This document shows, in pieces, positions 44,804 through 54,150 of a DNA stretch of 64,000 bases. The stretch comes from Kosakonia sp. SMBL-WEM22 (GTDB taxonomy: Bacteria; Pseudomonadota; Gammaproteobacteria; Enterobacterales; Enterobacteriaceae). Position 1 is the first letter of the stretch. Every line of letters starts with the position of its first letter. Both the position numbers and the translations under genes were made by a program. The notes under the pieces were generated by a model, which was given only the letters and a program-made list of their open reading frames with translations, made no database searches and had not been told where the DNA came from. The stretch is taken from contig NZ_CP051488.1 of the NCBI RefSeq assembly GCF_014490785.1, forward strand, positions 1,984,001-2,048,000, read 5' to 3'.

Positions 44804-45925
44804 TTAATCCTCGAAGAACCAGTACCCGCTGTTTACCAGTGCGGCAAGCATCGCGAGGAAGGAGGGATCGTCCAGCGCATCGCCAAACATCTCGCCGGAG
44901 AGAACGCTATGGCGAGCCAGCGCTTCGAGCGCCGGGCGGTGCGGGGAGTTGATCTTCTCGCCGTTGGCGTAGACATCGTCGCCAATACGCAACACGCGCA
45001 GACCGCCGAGACGCGCCAGCTTGTCACCCTGTTTCAGCGCATCGTAGATCTCATCCGGCTGATAGGGCGGCTCTGGCGGGGCGATATCCAGCTCATGACG
45101 CGACTGGGAGATAAACTCGCCGAGCCACTCGTTAAACTGTGCCGGTTGATTAATCAGCCCGAGCATCATTTCGCGCAGCTTATCCAGCTCCTGCGGCAGG
45201 ATATCTGCCGGGTGCTCACGCTCCGGCACGTCCGGATCGCTGTAGCGCTGGCTGCCCAGTTCACGTTGCAGCACGTAATCGGCAAAGCCGCTGATCAGTT
45301 CACGCCCGCTCGGCGCACGGAAACCGACTGAATAGTTGAGCGAGTTTTCCAGCGAGTAGCCTTCGTGCGGGAAGCCAGGCGGAATATAGAGGATATCGCC
45401 CGGTTCCATCTCTTCATCGATAAGCGCATCGAAAGGATCAACCTGCAGCAGATCCGGGTGAGGGCAGTGCTGTTTCAGCGGCACTTTATCCCCGACGCGC
45501 CAGCGGCGACGGCCGCTGCCCTGAATAATAAACACATCATACTGATCGAGATGCGGCCCGACGCCGCCGCCCGGCACTGAGAAGGAGATCATCAGGTCAT
45601 CGGTGCGCCAGTCCGGCAGCACGCGGAAGGGGCGCATCAGCGCCGCGGCAGGCTGATGCCAGTGGTTCACTGCCTGCACCAGCAGCGACCAGTTGTTTTC
45701 GCCCATGTGATCGTAACTCTCAAATGGGCCATGGCTTACCTGCCATTTGCCATCAAGATGGCTGACCAGACGGCTATCGACTTCGTTCTCCATCGCCAGC
45801 CCTGCCAGTTCGTCCGGGCTAATCGGGTCGACGAAATCCTTGATTCCGCGTTTCAGCACCACCGGGCGTTTCTGCCAGTAGCGTTGAATAAAATCTGGCC
45901 AGTTTATCTCTACGTGATATTCCAT
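44804..45925 (-). CDS. roxA: 50S ribosomal protein L16 3-hydroxylase RoxA (YcfD)
   Basis: 2-oxoglutarate/Fe(II) oxygenase that hydroxylates an arginine of ribosomal protein L16. It has 373 residues, equal to E. coli, using the ATG at 45925 (MEYHVEINWP); an ATG at 45940 would add 5 residues. The JmjC-type iron motif HLDQYD (HxD near residue 125) and the later ligand histidine in GFPHEGYS are present. It is transcribed toward pepT and the RAYT array, ending 9 nt from the last REP. Confidence 0.96.
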   Translation of the reverse strand: MEYHVEINWPDFIQRYWQKRPVVLKRGIKDFVDPISPDELAGLAMENEVDSRLVSHLDGKWQVSHGPFESYDHMGENNWSLLVQAVNHWHQPAAALMRPFRVLPDWRTDDLMISFSVPGGGVGPHLDQYDVFIIQGSGRRRWRVGDKVPLKQHCPHPDLLQVDPFDALIDEEMEPGDILYIPPGFPHEGYSLENSLNYSVGFRAPSGRELISGFADYVLQRELGSQRYSDPDVPEREHPADILPQELDKLREMMLGLINQPAQFNEWLGEFISQSRHELDIAPPEPPYQPDEIYDALKQGDKLARLGGLRVLRIGDDVYANGEKINSPHRPALEALARHSVLSGEMFGDALDDPSFLAMLAALVNSGYWFFED

Positions 45926-45984
45926 ATACATTTCCGGCAATTAATCATGGACTGAATAATCGATTATAGCTGTGTTAAGGGGGT

Positions 45985-47445
45985 TCAGTCGCCCGTTATT
46001 CCCGTTTGCTGACGACCAAAGATCACTTCCATGCGCGCGCCGCCTAGCAGGCTGTCACCGGTCAGGATCTGGCCGCCATACTGCTCGACAATTTCGCGTG
46101 CCACCGACAGCCCGACGCCCTGGCCCGGACGCAGCGTGTCGGCGCGCTGACCGCGATCGAAGACCAGCTCGCGTTTCGCCAGCGGAATACCGGGGCCATC
46201 GTCCTCGACAACAATGTGCAGGGTGTCGTCACTCTGCTGAACGGAGACCTCAACAAACTCGAGGCAATATTTGCAGGCGTTATCCAGCACATTGCCCATC
46301 ACTTCCATAAAGTCGTTCTGTTCGCCGACAAAACCCACCTCCGGCGAGATATCGAGGGTGATATTGACCCCTTTGCGCTGATAGACCTTATTCAGTGCGG
46401 AAGTGAGGTTATCGAGAAGTGAGGCGACCGGGTGCAGTTCGCGGCTGAGCATGCTGCTGCCACGCATGGTGGCTCGGTGCAGGTAGTAACCAATCTGCTG
46501 TGAGATGCGACTGATCTGCTCAAGCATCACCGGTTCGGCCTCGCTGACGCTCATCTTGTCGCTGCGCAGGGAGCGCAACGTGCTTTGCAGCACTGCCAGC
46601 GGCGTTTTCAGGCTGTGAGTAAGATCCGTCAAGGTGGTGCGATATTTGTCATAGCGTTCGCGCTCGCTTTTCAGCAAGCGGTTGAGGTTCTGCACCAGGC
46701 TGGTCAGCTCGCGGGTCGTTTCCGGGTTAAGTTGCTCGCGGTGGTGCTCCTCCAGCTCGCGCACTTCGCGCGCCAGATCCTCAATCGGCCGCAGGCTCCA
46801 CCAGGCCGCCAGCCACAGCAGCGGGATCACCAGCAGCAGGTTGGCTGAGAGCACATAGATAAACCAGTTCCACACCATATAGGAGCGTTTAAGCTCGATC
46901 GGGATGGTATCGACGACTACGATGGTCAACTGCGGCATACGCGCGGTGGCAGGGTAGAGGTTTACCGCCACCGAGTGGGTCATTTCAGAGTCGCTGTCAT
47001 CTTCGCGGATTGCTCTGAGTTGCTCCGAGGCGGCGTGATCGTCGTTGATCAGCGTGCTGGTGGCGTCAATATCCGCTTCGATTTCGTGAAAACCATCGCT
47101 TTTCAGCCACTCCGGCTCAATACGCTTTTGTAGCCACGGCACATTGCGCTGAGACCAGATCAGCTTGCCGTTTTTGTCGTAGATAAAGGTCATGGTCGGG
47201 CTTTGCAGATCGAGGTTTTCCGGCAGGTCGATCTCAAGCGTGTTCTCTTTCCACTGCGCCAGCGTATAGAAGAGGTTGCTCTCGCCGCGCAGCAGCCGGA
47301 AGGTGGTTTTATCGAAGCTGACGCTGTAACCGACCAGCGCGACCACGCCATAGGCCAGCGACAGCACCATCACTACCGCGGCGGTGGCGAGTAAAAAGCG
47401 CACCCGCAGTGAGAGCGGAAAGAGGTGCCGCAGCAGGCGTTTCAT
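45985..47445 (-). CDS. phoQ: Sensor histidine kinase PhoQ
   Basis: Inner-membrane sensor that responds to low Mg2+, acid and cationic peptides and phosphorylates PhoP. It has 486 residues (E. coli 486). A first helix (residues 17-38), a periplasmic sensor with an acidic patch (REDDSDSEMTH region), a second helix near 195-215, a HAMP segment, the HisKA phospho-acceptor in DLTHSLKTPL (His near 277), and the ATPase domain with N-box NVLDNACKY and DDGPGIP. It overlaps phoP by 4 nt. Confidence 0.97.
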   Translation of the reverse strand: MKRLLRHLFPLSLRVRFLLATAAVVMVLSLAYGVVALVGYSVSFDKTTFRLLRGESNLFYTLAQWKENTLEIDLPENLDLQSPTMTFIYDKNGKLIWSQRNVPWLQKRIEPEWLKSDGFHEIEADIDATSTLINDDHAASEQLRAIREDDSDSEMTHSVAVNLYPATARMPQLTIVVVDTIPIELKRSYMVWNWFIYVLSANLLLVIPLLWLAAWWSLRPIEDLAREVRELEEHHREQLNPETTRELTSLVQNLNRLLKSERERYDKYRTTLTDLTHSLKTPLAVLQSTLRSLRSDKMSVSEAEPVMLEQISRISQQIGYYLHRATMRGSSMLSRELHPVASLLDNLTSALNKVYQRKGVNITLDISPEVGFVGEQNDFMEVMGNVLDNACKYCLEFVEVSVQQSDDTLHIVVEDDGPGIPLAKRELVFDRGQRADTLRPGQGVGLSVAREIVEQYGGQILTGDSLLGGARMEVIFGRQQTGITGD

Positions 47446-48116
47446 TTTGGCAGTTCGAAAAGATAGCCCTGACCGCGTACGGTGGTGATCACCTCATCGG
47501 GATACTGGGCCTGGATCTTTTTGCGCAGGCGACCCATCAGCACATCAATGGTGTGGCTCTCGCGCAGTTCCGCATCGGGATAGAGTTGCAGCATCAGCGA
47601 ATCTTTGCTCACCACTTTGCCGCTGTTACGGATCAGCGTCTCCATAATGGTGTACTCAAAGGCGGTGAGTTTGACCACCTCTTCGTTGACCGAGAGTTCA
47701 CGGCGTGAGAGGTCGACCTGGAACGGCGGCATGGAGATCAGCTGTGAGGCGAGGCCGCTGTTACGGCGCATCAGCGCCTGAATGCGCGCCACCACTTCTT
47801 CTATATGAAACGGTTTGGTGACGTAATCATCGGCGCCCGCGCTCAGCACTTCGACCTTATCCTGCCACCCTTCGCGCGCGGTAAGCACCAGCACCGGCAG
47901 TGAGACTTCATGGCTGCGCCAGCGGCGGATCAGCGACAGGCCATCTTCATCCGGCAGGCCAAGATCGACAATCGCGATATCCGGCAGGTGTTCGTTCAGA
48001 AAGTAATCCGCTTCCTTTGCATCTTCGGCGGCGTCGACCTGATGTCCCAGCTCCTGCAACTGCACTTTTAAGTGGTGGCGCAGCAGAGCATTATCTTCCA
48101 CAACCAGTACGCGCAT
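47442..48116 (-). CDS. phoP: Response regulator PhoP
   Basis: OmpR-family transcription factor of 224 residues (E. coli 223). The receiver domain has the phosphorylated aspartate in IVDLGLPDEDG (residue 51) and the acidic pair VVEDNA near the start. The C-terminal winged helix (from about 125) ends VRGQGYLFEL. It controls Mg2+ transport and LPS modification genes. The PhoP box at 48180-48196 points to autoregulation. Confidence 0.98.
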   Translation of the reverse strand: MRVLVVEDNALLRHHLKVQLQELGHQVDAAEDAKEADYFLNEHLPDIAIVDLGLPDEDGLSLIRRWRSHEVSLPVLVLTAREGWQDKVEVLSAGADDYVTKPFHIEEVVARIQALMRRNSGLASQLISMPPFQVDLSRRELSVNEEVVKLTAFEYTIMETLIRNSGKVVSKDSLMLQLYPDAELRESHTIDVLMGRLRKKIQAQYPDEVITTVRGQGYLFELPK

Positions 48117-48149
48117 CGTCAGACCTCTCCCTCTATTTTTGGAGTGAAT

Positions 48150-48196
48150 AGTTTAACGCTGATTTTGTTACAAGAGGGATAAACATTTACTCAACC
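48150..48196 (-). promoter_or_regulatory. PhoP box and -10 for phoPQ
   Basis: On the minus strand GGTTGA-N5-TGTTTA (48180-48196) matches the PhoP direct repeat (GGTTTA-N5-TGTTTA) with one mismatch. A TAAACT hexamer at 48150-48155 lies 24 nt downstream, a fitting -10. This corresponds to the autoregulated promoter of E. coli phoPQ. Confidence 0.7.
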
Positions 48197-48209
48197 GTAA
48201 CAGGAAGAT

Positions 48210-48233
48210 GCCCTCTTTCCGGCGAAAGAGGGC
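48210..48233. terminator. Candidate hairpin after purB
   Basis: GCCCTCTTTC / GAAAGAGGGC with a CGGC loop lies 19 nt past the purB stop. No T run follows on the minus strand, so it may be a weak terminator or an mRNA-end stem. Confidence 0.4.
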
Positions 48234-48251
48234 GGGCAGAGCGGGCGGGGA

Positions 48252-49622
48252 TTACTTCAACTCATCAACCATGGTGATAGCGCGACCAATATAGTTGGCC
48301 GGCGTCATCGCTTTAAGGCGCACTTTTTCGTCCTCCGGCAGTGCCAGGCTGTCGATAAACTGCTTCATCCCTTCGGCGTCAACGCGCTTACCGCGGGTCA
48401 GCTCTTTCAGTTTTTCGTACGGCTTCTCAATGCCGTAACGGCGCATCACCGTCTGGATCGGCTCGGCCAGCACTTCCCAGTTGTGATCCAGCTCATCCAG
48501 CAGGCGGTCGCGGTTCACTTCCAGTTTGCTGACGCCTTTCAGAGTCGACTGGTAGGCGATCAGCGCATAACCGACGCCGACGCCGAGATTACGCAGCACC
48601 GTGGAGTCGGTCAGATCGCGCTGCCAGCGCGAGACCGGCAGTTTGCTCGCCAGGTGTTGCAGCACGGCGTTCGACAGGCCGAGGTTACCTTCGGAGTTTT
48701 CGAAATCAATCGGGTTCACTTTATGCGGCATGGTCGAGGAGCCAATCTCCCCGGCGATGGTCTTCTGCTTAAAGTGGTTCAGGGCGATATAACCCCAGAC
48801 ATCGCGATCGAAGTCGATGAGGATGGTGTTGAAACGCGCCATGCAGTCAAACAGCTCGGCGATGTAGTCATGGGGCTCAATCTGCGTGGTGTAGGGGTTC
48901 CACTCAATGCCTAATGAGGTGACAAACTCTTCGCTGAACTGGTGCCAGTCCACTTCCGGATAAGCGGCGATATGGGCGTTATAGTTGCCAACCGCGCCGT
49001 TGATTTTGCCGAGAATCTCCACCTGGTTCAGCTGGCGGTACTGGCGCTCCATACGGTAGGCGACGTTCGCCATCTCTTTACCGATGGTCGACGGGGTGGC
49101 CGGTTGACCGTGGGTGCGCGACAGCAGCGGAATATCACGGTACTCAACGGCCAGCGCTTTCACCGCGTCAATCAGCTGACGCCAGTAGGGCAGGATCACC
49201 TCATCGCGGGCGCTTTTCAGCATCAGGGCGTGGGAGAGGTTGTTGATATCTTCGGAGGTGCAGGCGAAGTGGATAAACTCAGAGACCGCGTGCAGCTCCG
49301 GAACCTCGGCCACTTTCTCTTTCAGAAAGTACTCCACCGCTTTCACGTCGTGGTTAGTGGTGCGCTCAATAGTTTTGATGCGCTGCGCATCTTCAACTGA
49401 GAAGTCCGTAACGATTTTGTCGAGGAAACCGTTTGCGTGATCGGCAAAAGCAGGAACTTCCTTGATCGCCGCGTGTGCCGCCAGTTTTTGCAGCCAGCGT
49501 ACTTCAACCTGAACGCGAAACTTCAGCAAACCGAATTCGCTGAAGATCCCGCGCAGCGCGCTGACTTTATCGCCGTAGCGTCCATCGACAGGGGAAACGG
49601 CGGTCAGTGAGGATAATTCCAT
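48252..49622 (-). CDS. purB: Adenylosuccinate lyase PurB
   Basis: Acts twice in purine synthesis, splitting SAICAR and adenylosuccinate to release fumarate. It has 456 residues, equal to E. coli. The fumarase/aspartase-family signature GSSTMPHKVNPIDFENSE contains the catalytic serine loop near residue 295, and HGQPATPSTIG holds the catalytic histidine (around 171). An intragenic PurR operator overlaps codons 62-67. hflD lies 19 nt upstream in the same direction. Confidence 0.98.
   Translation of the reverse strand: MELSSLTAVSPVDGRYGDKVSALRGIFSEFGLLKFRVQVEVRWLQKLAAHAAIKEVPAFADHANGFLDKIVTDFSVEDAQRIKTIERTTNHDVKAVEYFLKEKVAEVPELHAVSEFIHFACTSEDINNLSHALMLKSARDEVILPYWRQLIDAVKALAVEYRDIPLLSRTHGQPATPSTIGKEMANVAYRMERQYRQLNQVEILGKINGAVGNYNAHIAAYPEVDWHQFSEEFVTSLGIEWNPYTTQIEPHDYIAELFDCMARFNTILIDFDRDVWGYIALNHFKQKTIAGEIGSSTMPHKVNPIDFENSEGNLGLSNAVLQHLASKLPVSRWQRDLTDSTVLRNLGVGVGYALIAYQSTLKGVSKLEVNRDRLLDELDHNWEVLAEPIQTVMRRYGIEKPYEKLKELTRGKRVDAEGMKQFIDSLALPEDEKVRLKAMTPANYIGRAITMVDELK
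49423..49438 (-). promoter_or_regulatory. PurR operator inside the purB coding region
   Basis: On the minus strand ACGCAAACGGTTTCCT fits the PurR consensus (ACGCAAACGTTTTCGT-like). It starts 185 nt into purB, covering codons 62-67. E. coli purB carries a PurR site at the same codons that works as a transcription roadblock, so both site and mechanism seem conserved. Confidence 0.85.
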
Positions 49623-49641
49623 AAGTCACAACTCCGGGAGG

Positions 49642-50271
49642 TTAACAATGAGCGAGAATGTGTTTGGCCTGTGTCGACAGGCGATTACGGGAAAACATTA
49701 ACTGTAGCCGACCGCCGCCCACCTGGTGCCAGAGCACGGCGGCGCGGATGCCAGCCAGCAGCGTGGCGCGCACTTTGGCCTGCACCTGAGCGCTTTGCAA
49801 AATGGCAGGGGAGCCGGTGACCTGGATGCGCGGCCCGAGCGGGCTGATGACATCGACATAGATGGCGGCCATCGCACTCAGCAGGGTGTCGGATTGCAGA
49901 TCGAAGTGTTCAAGCTGGCGCTGCAGGCCGCCAATGCGGGTGCCGAGCGTCTCCATCGCCGCTTTTTTTGCCGCCAGCTTGCGCTCGAGCACCATCATGC
50001 TCAGGGTGTAGCGGGTCACTTCCCCGTTCAGCCCCTGGCGGTTGCTGCCGTTGAGCACGCCCAGCAGCGACTCGAGGCCAATGCGCAGGTTGGCTTCGCT
50101 GCCGCCAAACACGCCGAGGGTGGAGTCCGGGTTCATATCGATAACGCTATTAAGGGAAACGTGCAGCGCGTCGGCGTCACAGTGGCCCTGGTGCGCAAGC
50201 TCCTGCACCAGACGTGCTGACTGACAGATGCCTGCCAGCGCCAGGGTAATGTCGTAATAATTCTTCGCCAC
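49642..50271 (-). CDS. hflD: HflD (YcfC), lysogenization regulator
   Basis: Peripheral membrane protein that in E. coli binds lambda CII and affects lysogenization; the normal host role is unclear. It has 209 residues (E. coli 213), alpha-helical, starting AKNYYDITLALAGICQSA and matching the family throughout. It lies between mnmA and purB, as in E. coli. Confidence 0.95.
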   Translation of the reverse strand: MAKNYYDITLALAGICQSARLVQELAHQGHCDADALHVSLNSVIDMNPDSTLGVFGGSEANLRIGLESLLGVLNGSNRQGLNGEVTRYTLSMMVLERKLAAKKAAMETLGTRIGGLQRQLEHFDLQSDTLLSAMAAIYVDVISPLGPRIQVTGSPAILQSAQVQAKVRATLLAGIRAAVLWHQVGGGRLQLMFSRNRLSTQAKHILAHC

Positions 50272-50345
50272 ACTTACTCCTTTTTGTGCCCGCGTCTGAG
50301 TGCATCTGCGCGGGCGTTAGCCAGTCCGATATCGCTAAAACAGAG

Positions 50346-51452
50346 TTAAACCGGCAGCGGCAGGCGCTGCTCGATAATGCCGCCGCCAAGGCAGACGTCA
50401 TCCAGATAGAAGACGGCGGATTGACCCGGCGTGACGGCAGCCACCGGCTCGTCGAAACGCACTTCGATGCGATCGTCGTCCAGCGCCGTGACGGTGCAGG
50501 GGATATCCTGCTGGCGGTAGCGGGTTTTCACCGTACAGCGCAGCGTGCCGTTGACCGGCTCGCGATCGACCCAGTGCAGCTGCTGGGCAATCAGCCCGAC
50601 CGACATCAGGCGCGGGTGATCGTGACCCTGGGCGACGATAAGGATATTGTTTTCGACATCTTTGTCGACCACATACCACGGATCTTCGCTGCCCTCTTTG
50701 GTGCCGCCGATGCCTAAGCCTTTGCGCTGGCCCAGTGTGTGATACATCAGGCCCTGGTGTTCGCCGATCGCTTCGCCATCAACGGTGACGATTTTGCCAG
50801 GCTGTGCAGGCAGATAGCGGCCGAGGAACTCGCGGAATTTGCGCTCGCCGATAAAGCAGATACCGGTCGAGTCTTTCTTCTTCGCGGTGGCAAGGCCCAG
50901 CTCTTCGGCGATTTTACGCACCTGAGGCTTTTCCAGCTCGCCGATCGGGAAGAGGCTCTGGGCGATCTGTTCATGGCCCAGCGTATAAAGGAAGTAGCTC
51001 TGATCCTTGTTGCCGTCGAGACCGCGCAGCAGGCGGCTTTTGCCGTCGACATCGGCGCGGCGCACATAGTGGCCGGTAGCAATATAGTCCGCGCCAAGAT
51101 CTTCGGCGGCGAACTCAAGGAAGGCTTTAAATTTGATCTCTTTATTGCAGAGAATATCGGGGTTTGGCGTACGCCCGGCTTTGTACTCCGCCAGGAAGTG
51201 CTCAAAGACGTTGTCCCAGTACTCGGCGGCAAAATTGACGGTGTGAAGCTCAATGCCGAGCTTGTCGCAGACGGCCTGCGCGTCGGCCAGATCCGCCGCC
51301 GCGGTGCAGTATTCCTCGCCGTCATCCTCTTCCCAGTTCTTCATGAACAGGCCTTCCACCTTGTAACCTTGTTGCTGTAACAGGTAGGCGGAAACGGAAG
51401 AGTCGACACCGCCGGACATGCCGACGATCACTTTTTTTGGGCTATCAGACAT
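50346..51452 (-). CDS. mnmA: tRNA-specific 2-thiouridylase MnmA
   Basis: Puts sulfur on U34 of the Lys, Glu and Gln tRNAs using sulfur relayed by the Tus proteins. It has 368 residues, equal to E. coli, from the ATG at 51452 (MSDSPKKVIVG); the frame stays open to 51752 but this overlaps nudJ antisense-free sequence and is not used. PP-loop GMSGGVDSSVSAYLL is at residues 11-25. Catalytic cysteines are in DILCNKEIKF (around 102) and STGICFIGER (around 199). Confidence 0.97.
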   Translation of the reverse strand: MSDSPKKVIVGMSGGVDSSVSAYLLQQQGYKVEGLFMKNWEEDDGEEYCTAAADLADAQAVCDKLGIELHTVNFAAEYWDNVFEHFLAEYKAGRTPNPDILCNKEIKFKAFLEFAAEDLGADYIATGHYVRRADVDGKSRLLRGLDGNKDQSYFLYTLGHEQIAQSLFPIGELEKPQVRKIAEELGLATAKKKDSTGICFIGERKFREFLGRYLPAQPGKIVTVDGEAIGEHQGLMYHTLGQRKGLGIGGTKEGSEDPWYVVDKDVENNILIVAQGHDHPRLMSVGLIAQQLHWVDREPVNGTLRCTVKTRYRQQDIPCTVTALDDDRIEVRFDEPVAAVTPGQSAVFYLDDVCLGGGIIEQRLPLPV

Positions 51453-51507
51453 AGAATACTCACAACGAAGAACTTCAGGGCGGCGTATTCTAGCACGCAC
51501 TGCTCGC

Positions 51508-51966
51508 TCAGGCATCCCCTGTAAACGGCCAGTTAAATTCCGCGATTGTTGCCAGCGGCAGACGCTGGCCGCTCTGGTAACTGCGAATACTCTCGGCAAC
51601 CAGCGGCGAGCGCAGGTTTGAGGCGGTAAGGATCTCCTCAGCCGTGACCCAAAGACAGCGGTCAATGTCGCTGTCGTGCGGCTCAGTGGCGCACGTTTCG
51701 TTAAGCTCGATGGCAAACAGGAAGCGCAAAAAGGGCGTGTTGTCGGGCGCAATCCACTGATGCATGCGGATAAAGTGCTGCGGCGCGGCGTCGATGCCGG
51801 TCTCTTCCCACAGCTCGCGCTTCGCGGCCTGCACTAATGTTTCGTCCGCTTCAAGATGACCGGCAGGCTGGTTCCACAACACTTTGTCGCGAATTGTCTC
51901 TTCGACAACGAGGAACTTTCCCTGCGCATGAACCACACAGGCTACGGTGACATGGGGTTTAAACAT
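51508..51966 (-). CDS. nudJ: Nudix phosphatase NudJ (YmfB)
   Basis: Small Nudix hydrolase with 152 residues (E. coli 153) that in E. coli dephosphorylates HMP-PP and nucleoside di/triphosphates. The Nudix box GHLEADETLVQAAKRELWEE is intact near residue 37. It sits between rluE and mnmA, transcribed in the same direction, 17 nt after rluE. Confidence 0.96.
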   Translation of the reverse strand: MFKPHVTVACVVHAQGKFLVVEETIRDKVLWNQPAGHLEADETLVQAAKRELWEETGIDAAPQHFIRMHQWIAPDNTPFLRFLFAIELNETCATEPHDSDIDRCLWVTAEEILTASNLRSPLVAESIRSYQSGQRLPLATIAEFNWPFTGDA

Positions 51967-51983
51967 CGATTTCTCCCTGGCAG

Positions 51984-52631
51984 TTAAGCGTCACGCCATT
52001 CGCCATTGGCGAGGTTTTCCAGCGTGTAGTTTCCCATAGCGTAGCGGATGAGGCGCAAAGTGGGAAAGCCAACGTTGGCAGTCATTCTCCGCACCTGGCG
52101 GTTGCGACCCTCATAAAGGGTGATTTTCAGCCAACAGGCCGGGATCGATTTACGCTCGCGGATCGGCGGATTGCGCGGCCACAGCCAGGCGGGCTCCTCG
52201 ACGCGCTCAACCTCGGCGGGCAGGGTAGGACCGTCGTTGAGCGTCACGCCAGCGCGCAGCTGCGCAAGGGCCTCCTCCGTGGGTTCGCCTTCAACCTGAA
52301 CGAAGTAGATCTTCCCGGTGCGTTTACCCGGCTGGGTCAACCGTGCTTGCAGCGCGCCGTCGTTGGTCAGCACAAGTAAACCCTCGCTGTCGCGATCGAG
52401 GCGGCCTGCAGCATAAACGCCGGGAACGGCAATATACTCTTTCAGGGTGCTGCGCCCGGCTTCATCGGTGAACTGGGGTAAAACATCGTAGGGTTTATTA
52501 AACAAAATGACGCGCGTTGGCGCGCTTTTTTCAGCCGTTCGGGCGGGTTGCCGTGAGCTGAATCGCTCAAGCTTGTGATTTCTATAAGAAGTTTTCTTCA
52601 TGGTATTTTCACAGGTTATCAATTGCCGCAT
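51984..52631 (-). CDS. rluE: 23S rRNA pseudouridine synthase RluE
   Basis: Makes pseudouridine 2457 of 23S rRNA. It has 215 residues from the ATG at 52631 (MRQLITCENTM), which aligns with the E. coli start. The catalytic aspartate is in GRLDRDSEGLLVL; RNRQVRRM is the C-terminal family motif. The start is uncertain: TATAAT overlaps this ATG and looks like a -10 box, so translation may begin at 52601 (MKKTSYRN), 10 codons later. It is divergent from icd. Confidence 0.93.
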   Translation of the reverse strand: MRQLITCENTMKKTSYRNHKLERFSSRQPARTAEKSAPTRVILFNKPYDVLPQFTDEAGRSTLKEYIAVPGVYAAGRLDRDSEGLLVLTNDGALQARLTQPGKRTGKIYFVQVEGEPTEEALAQLRAGVTLNDGPTLPAEVERVEEPAWLWPRNPPIRERKSIPACWLKITLYEGRNRQVRRMTANVGFPTLRLIRYAMGNYTLENLANGEWRDA

Positions 52632-52818
52632 TATAGCGGAATCATGATTGCCTTTCATGGCGTCGAACTATCGGTTAGTATTGACGGGCTCATTACAATT
52701 CATTAACAAAAAACGGTTTGCTCTGTGTGATTCACGTAACAGGTGAGCGGACGCAGTCTGAGCGCCCCGGCATGAAGTCAGCGAGCAAAACAACCAGAAG
52801 CGCTCGAAGGAGAGGTGA

Positions 52819-54069
52819 ATGGAAAGCAAAGTAGTTGTTCCGGCGGAAGGTAGTAAGATCACCCTGCAAAATGGCAAGCTCAACGTTCCTGTTAACCCGA
52901 TTATCCCGTTCATTGAAGGCGATGGTATCGGCGTTGACGTGACCCCGGCAATGCTGAAAGTGGTCGATGCCGCTGTGGAAAAAGCCTACAAAGGTGAGCG
53001 TAAAATTTCCTGGATGGAGATTTATACGGGCGAGAAATCGACCCAGGTTTATGGCCAGGATGTCTGGCTGCCGCCTGAAACACTGGATCTGATTCGTGAT
53101 TACCGCGTAGCGATTAAAGGCCCTCTGACCACCCCGGTTGGCGGCGGTATCCGTTCTCTGAACGTTGCCCTACGCCAGGAGCTGGATCTCTACGTCTGCC
53201 TGCGCCCGGTGCGCTACTACCAGGGCACCCCGAGCCCGGTGAAACAGCCTGAACTGACCGATATGGTCATCTTCCGTGAGAACTCCGAAGATATCTACGC
53301 CGGCATTGAGTGGAAAGCTGACTCTGCCGACGCGGAAAAAGTGATCAAATTCCTGCGCGAAGAGATGGGCGTGAAGAAAATTCGCTTCCCGGAACATTGC
53401 GGTATCGGCATTAAGCCGTGCTCCGAAGAGGGCACCAAACGCCTGGTTCGCGCAGCGATCGAATACGCCATCACCAACGACCGTGACTCCGTGACGCTGG
53501 TGCATAAAGGCAACATCATGAAGTTCACCGAAGGCGCGTTCAAAGATTGGGGTTACCAGCTGGCTCAGCAAGAGTTCGGCGGTGAGCTGATCGACGGCGG
53601 CCCGTGGCAGAAGATCAAGAACCCGAAAACCGGCAAAGAGATCATCATTAAAGATGTGATCGCCGATGCATTCCTGCAGCAGATCCTGCTGCGTCCGGCT
53701 GAGTATGACGTTATCGCCTGTATGAACCTGAACGGTGACTACATCTCCGACGCCCTGGCGGCACAGGTTGGCGGTATCGGTATCGCGCCTGGCGCGAACA
53801 TCGGCGACGAGTGCGCACTGTTCGAAGCCACCCACGGTACCGCACCGAAATATGCAGGTCAGGATAAAGTGAACCCGGGCTCCATCATTCTGTCCGCAGA
53901 GATGATGCTGCGTCATATGGAGTGGTTCGAAGCCGCAGACCTGATCGTTAAAGGCATGGAAGGCGCAATCGCTGCCAAAACCGTGACCTACGATTTCGAA
54001 CGTCTGATGGATGGCGCTAAGCTGCTGAAATGTTCAGAGTTTGGCGACGCGATTATCGCGAACATGTAA
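52819..54069 (+). CDS. icd: NADP-dependent isocitrate dehydrogenase Icd
   Basis: TCA-cycle enzyme making 2-oxoglutarate, CO2 and NADPH. It has 416 residues, equal to E. coli. The phosphorylatable serine in FRENSEDIYAGIE (Ser113) and the metal-binding aspartates in NGDYISDAL are present. The ATG follows GAAGGAGAGGTGA. The 3' end of icd is the attachment site of e14 and phage 21 in E. coli, and remains of such an element follow directly here. The 3' end reads GDAIIANM, one substitution from the E. coli ending. Confidence 0.98.
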   Translation: MESKVVVPAEGSKITLQNGKLNVPVNPIIPFIEGDGIGVDVTPAMLKVVDAAVEKAYKGERKISWMEIYTGEKSTQVYGQDVWLPPETLDLIRDYRVAIKGPLTTPVGGGIRSLNVALRQELDLYVCLRPVRYYQGTPSPVKQPELTDMVIFRENSEDIYAGIEWKADSADAEKVIKFLREEMGVKKIRFPEHCGIGIKPCSEEGTKRLVRAAIEYAITNDRDSVTLVHKGNIMKFTEGAFKDWGYQLAQQEFGGELIDGGPWQKIKNPKTGKEIIIKDVIADAFLQQILLRPAEYDVIACMNLNGDYISDALAAQVGGIGIAPGANIGDECALFEATHGTAPKYAGQDKVNPGSIILSAEMMLRHMEWFEAADLIVKGMEGAIAAKTVTYDFERLMDGAKLLKCSEFGDAIIANM

Positions 54070-54091
54070 TCCGCGCTGCGGGTTGTACGAG

Positions 54092-54118
54092 AACGGGAAC
54101 CGGTTGGTTCCCGTTTTT
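54092..54118 (+). terminator. Rho-independent terminator after icd
   Basis: AACGGGAACC / GGTTCCCGTT with a GGTT loop and following TTTAT lies 22 nt past the icd stop. Confidence 0.85.
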
Positions 54119-54150
54119 ATTATTAGCAAATGAACGGTTATCAAAACGGA

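Noticed and set aside
54070..54150. Duplicated icd 3' end marking the far attachment site of the element
   Set aside because: I looked for a second copy of the GAKLLKCSEFGDA coding sequence up to 64 kb and saw none; it may be deleted or lie beyond the window.
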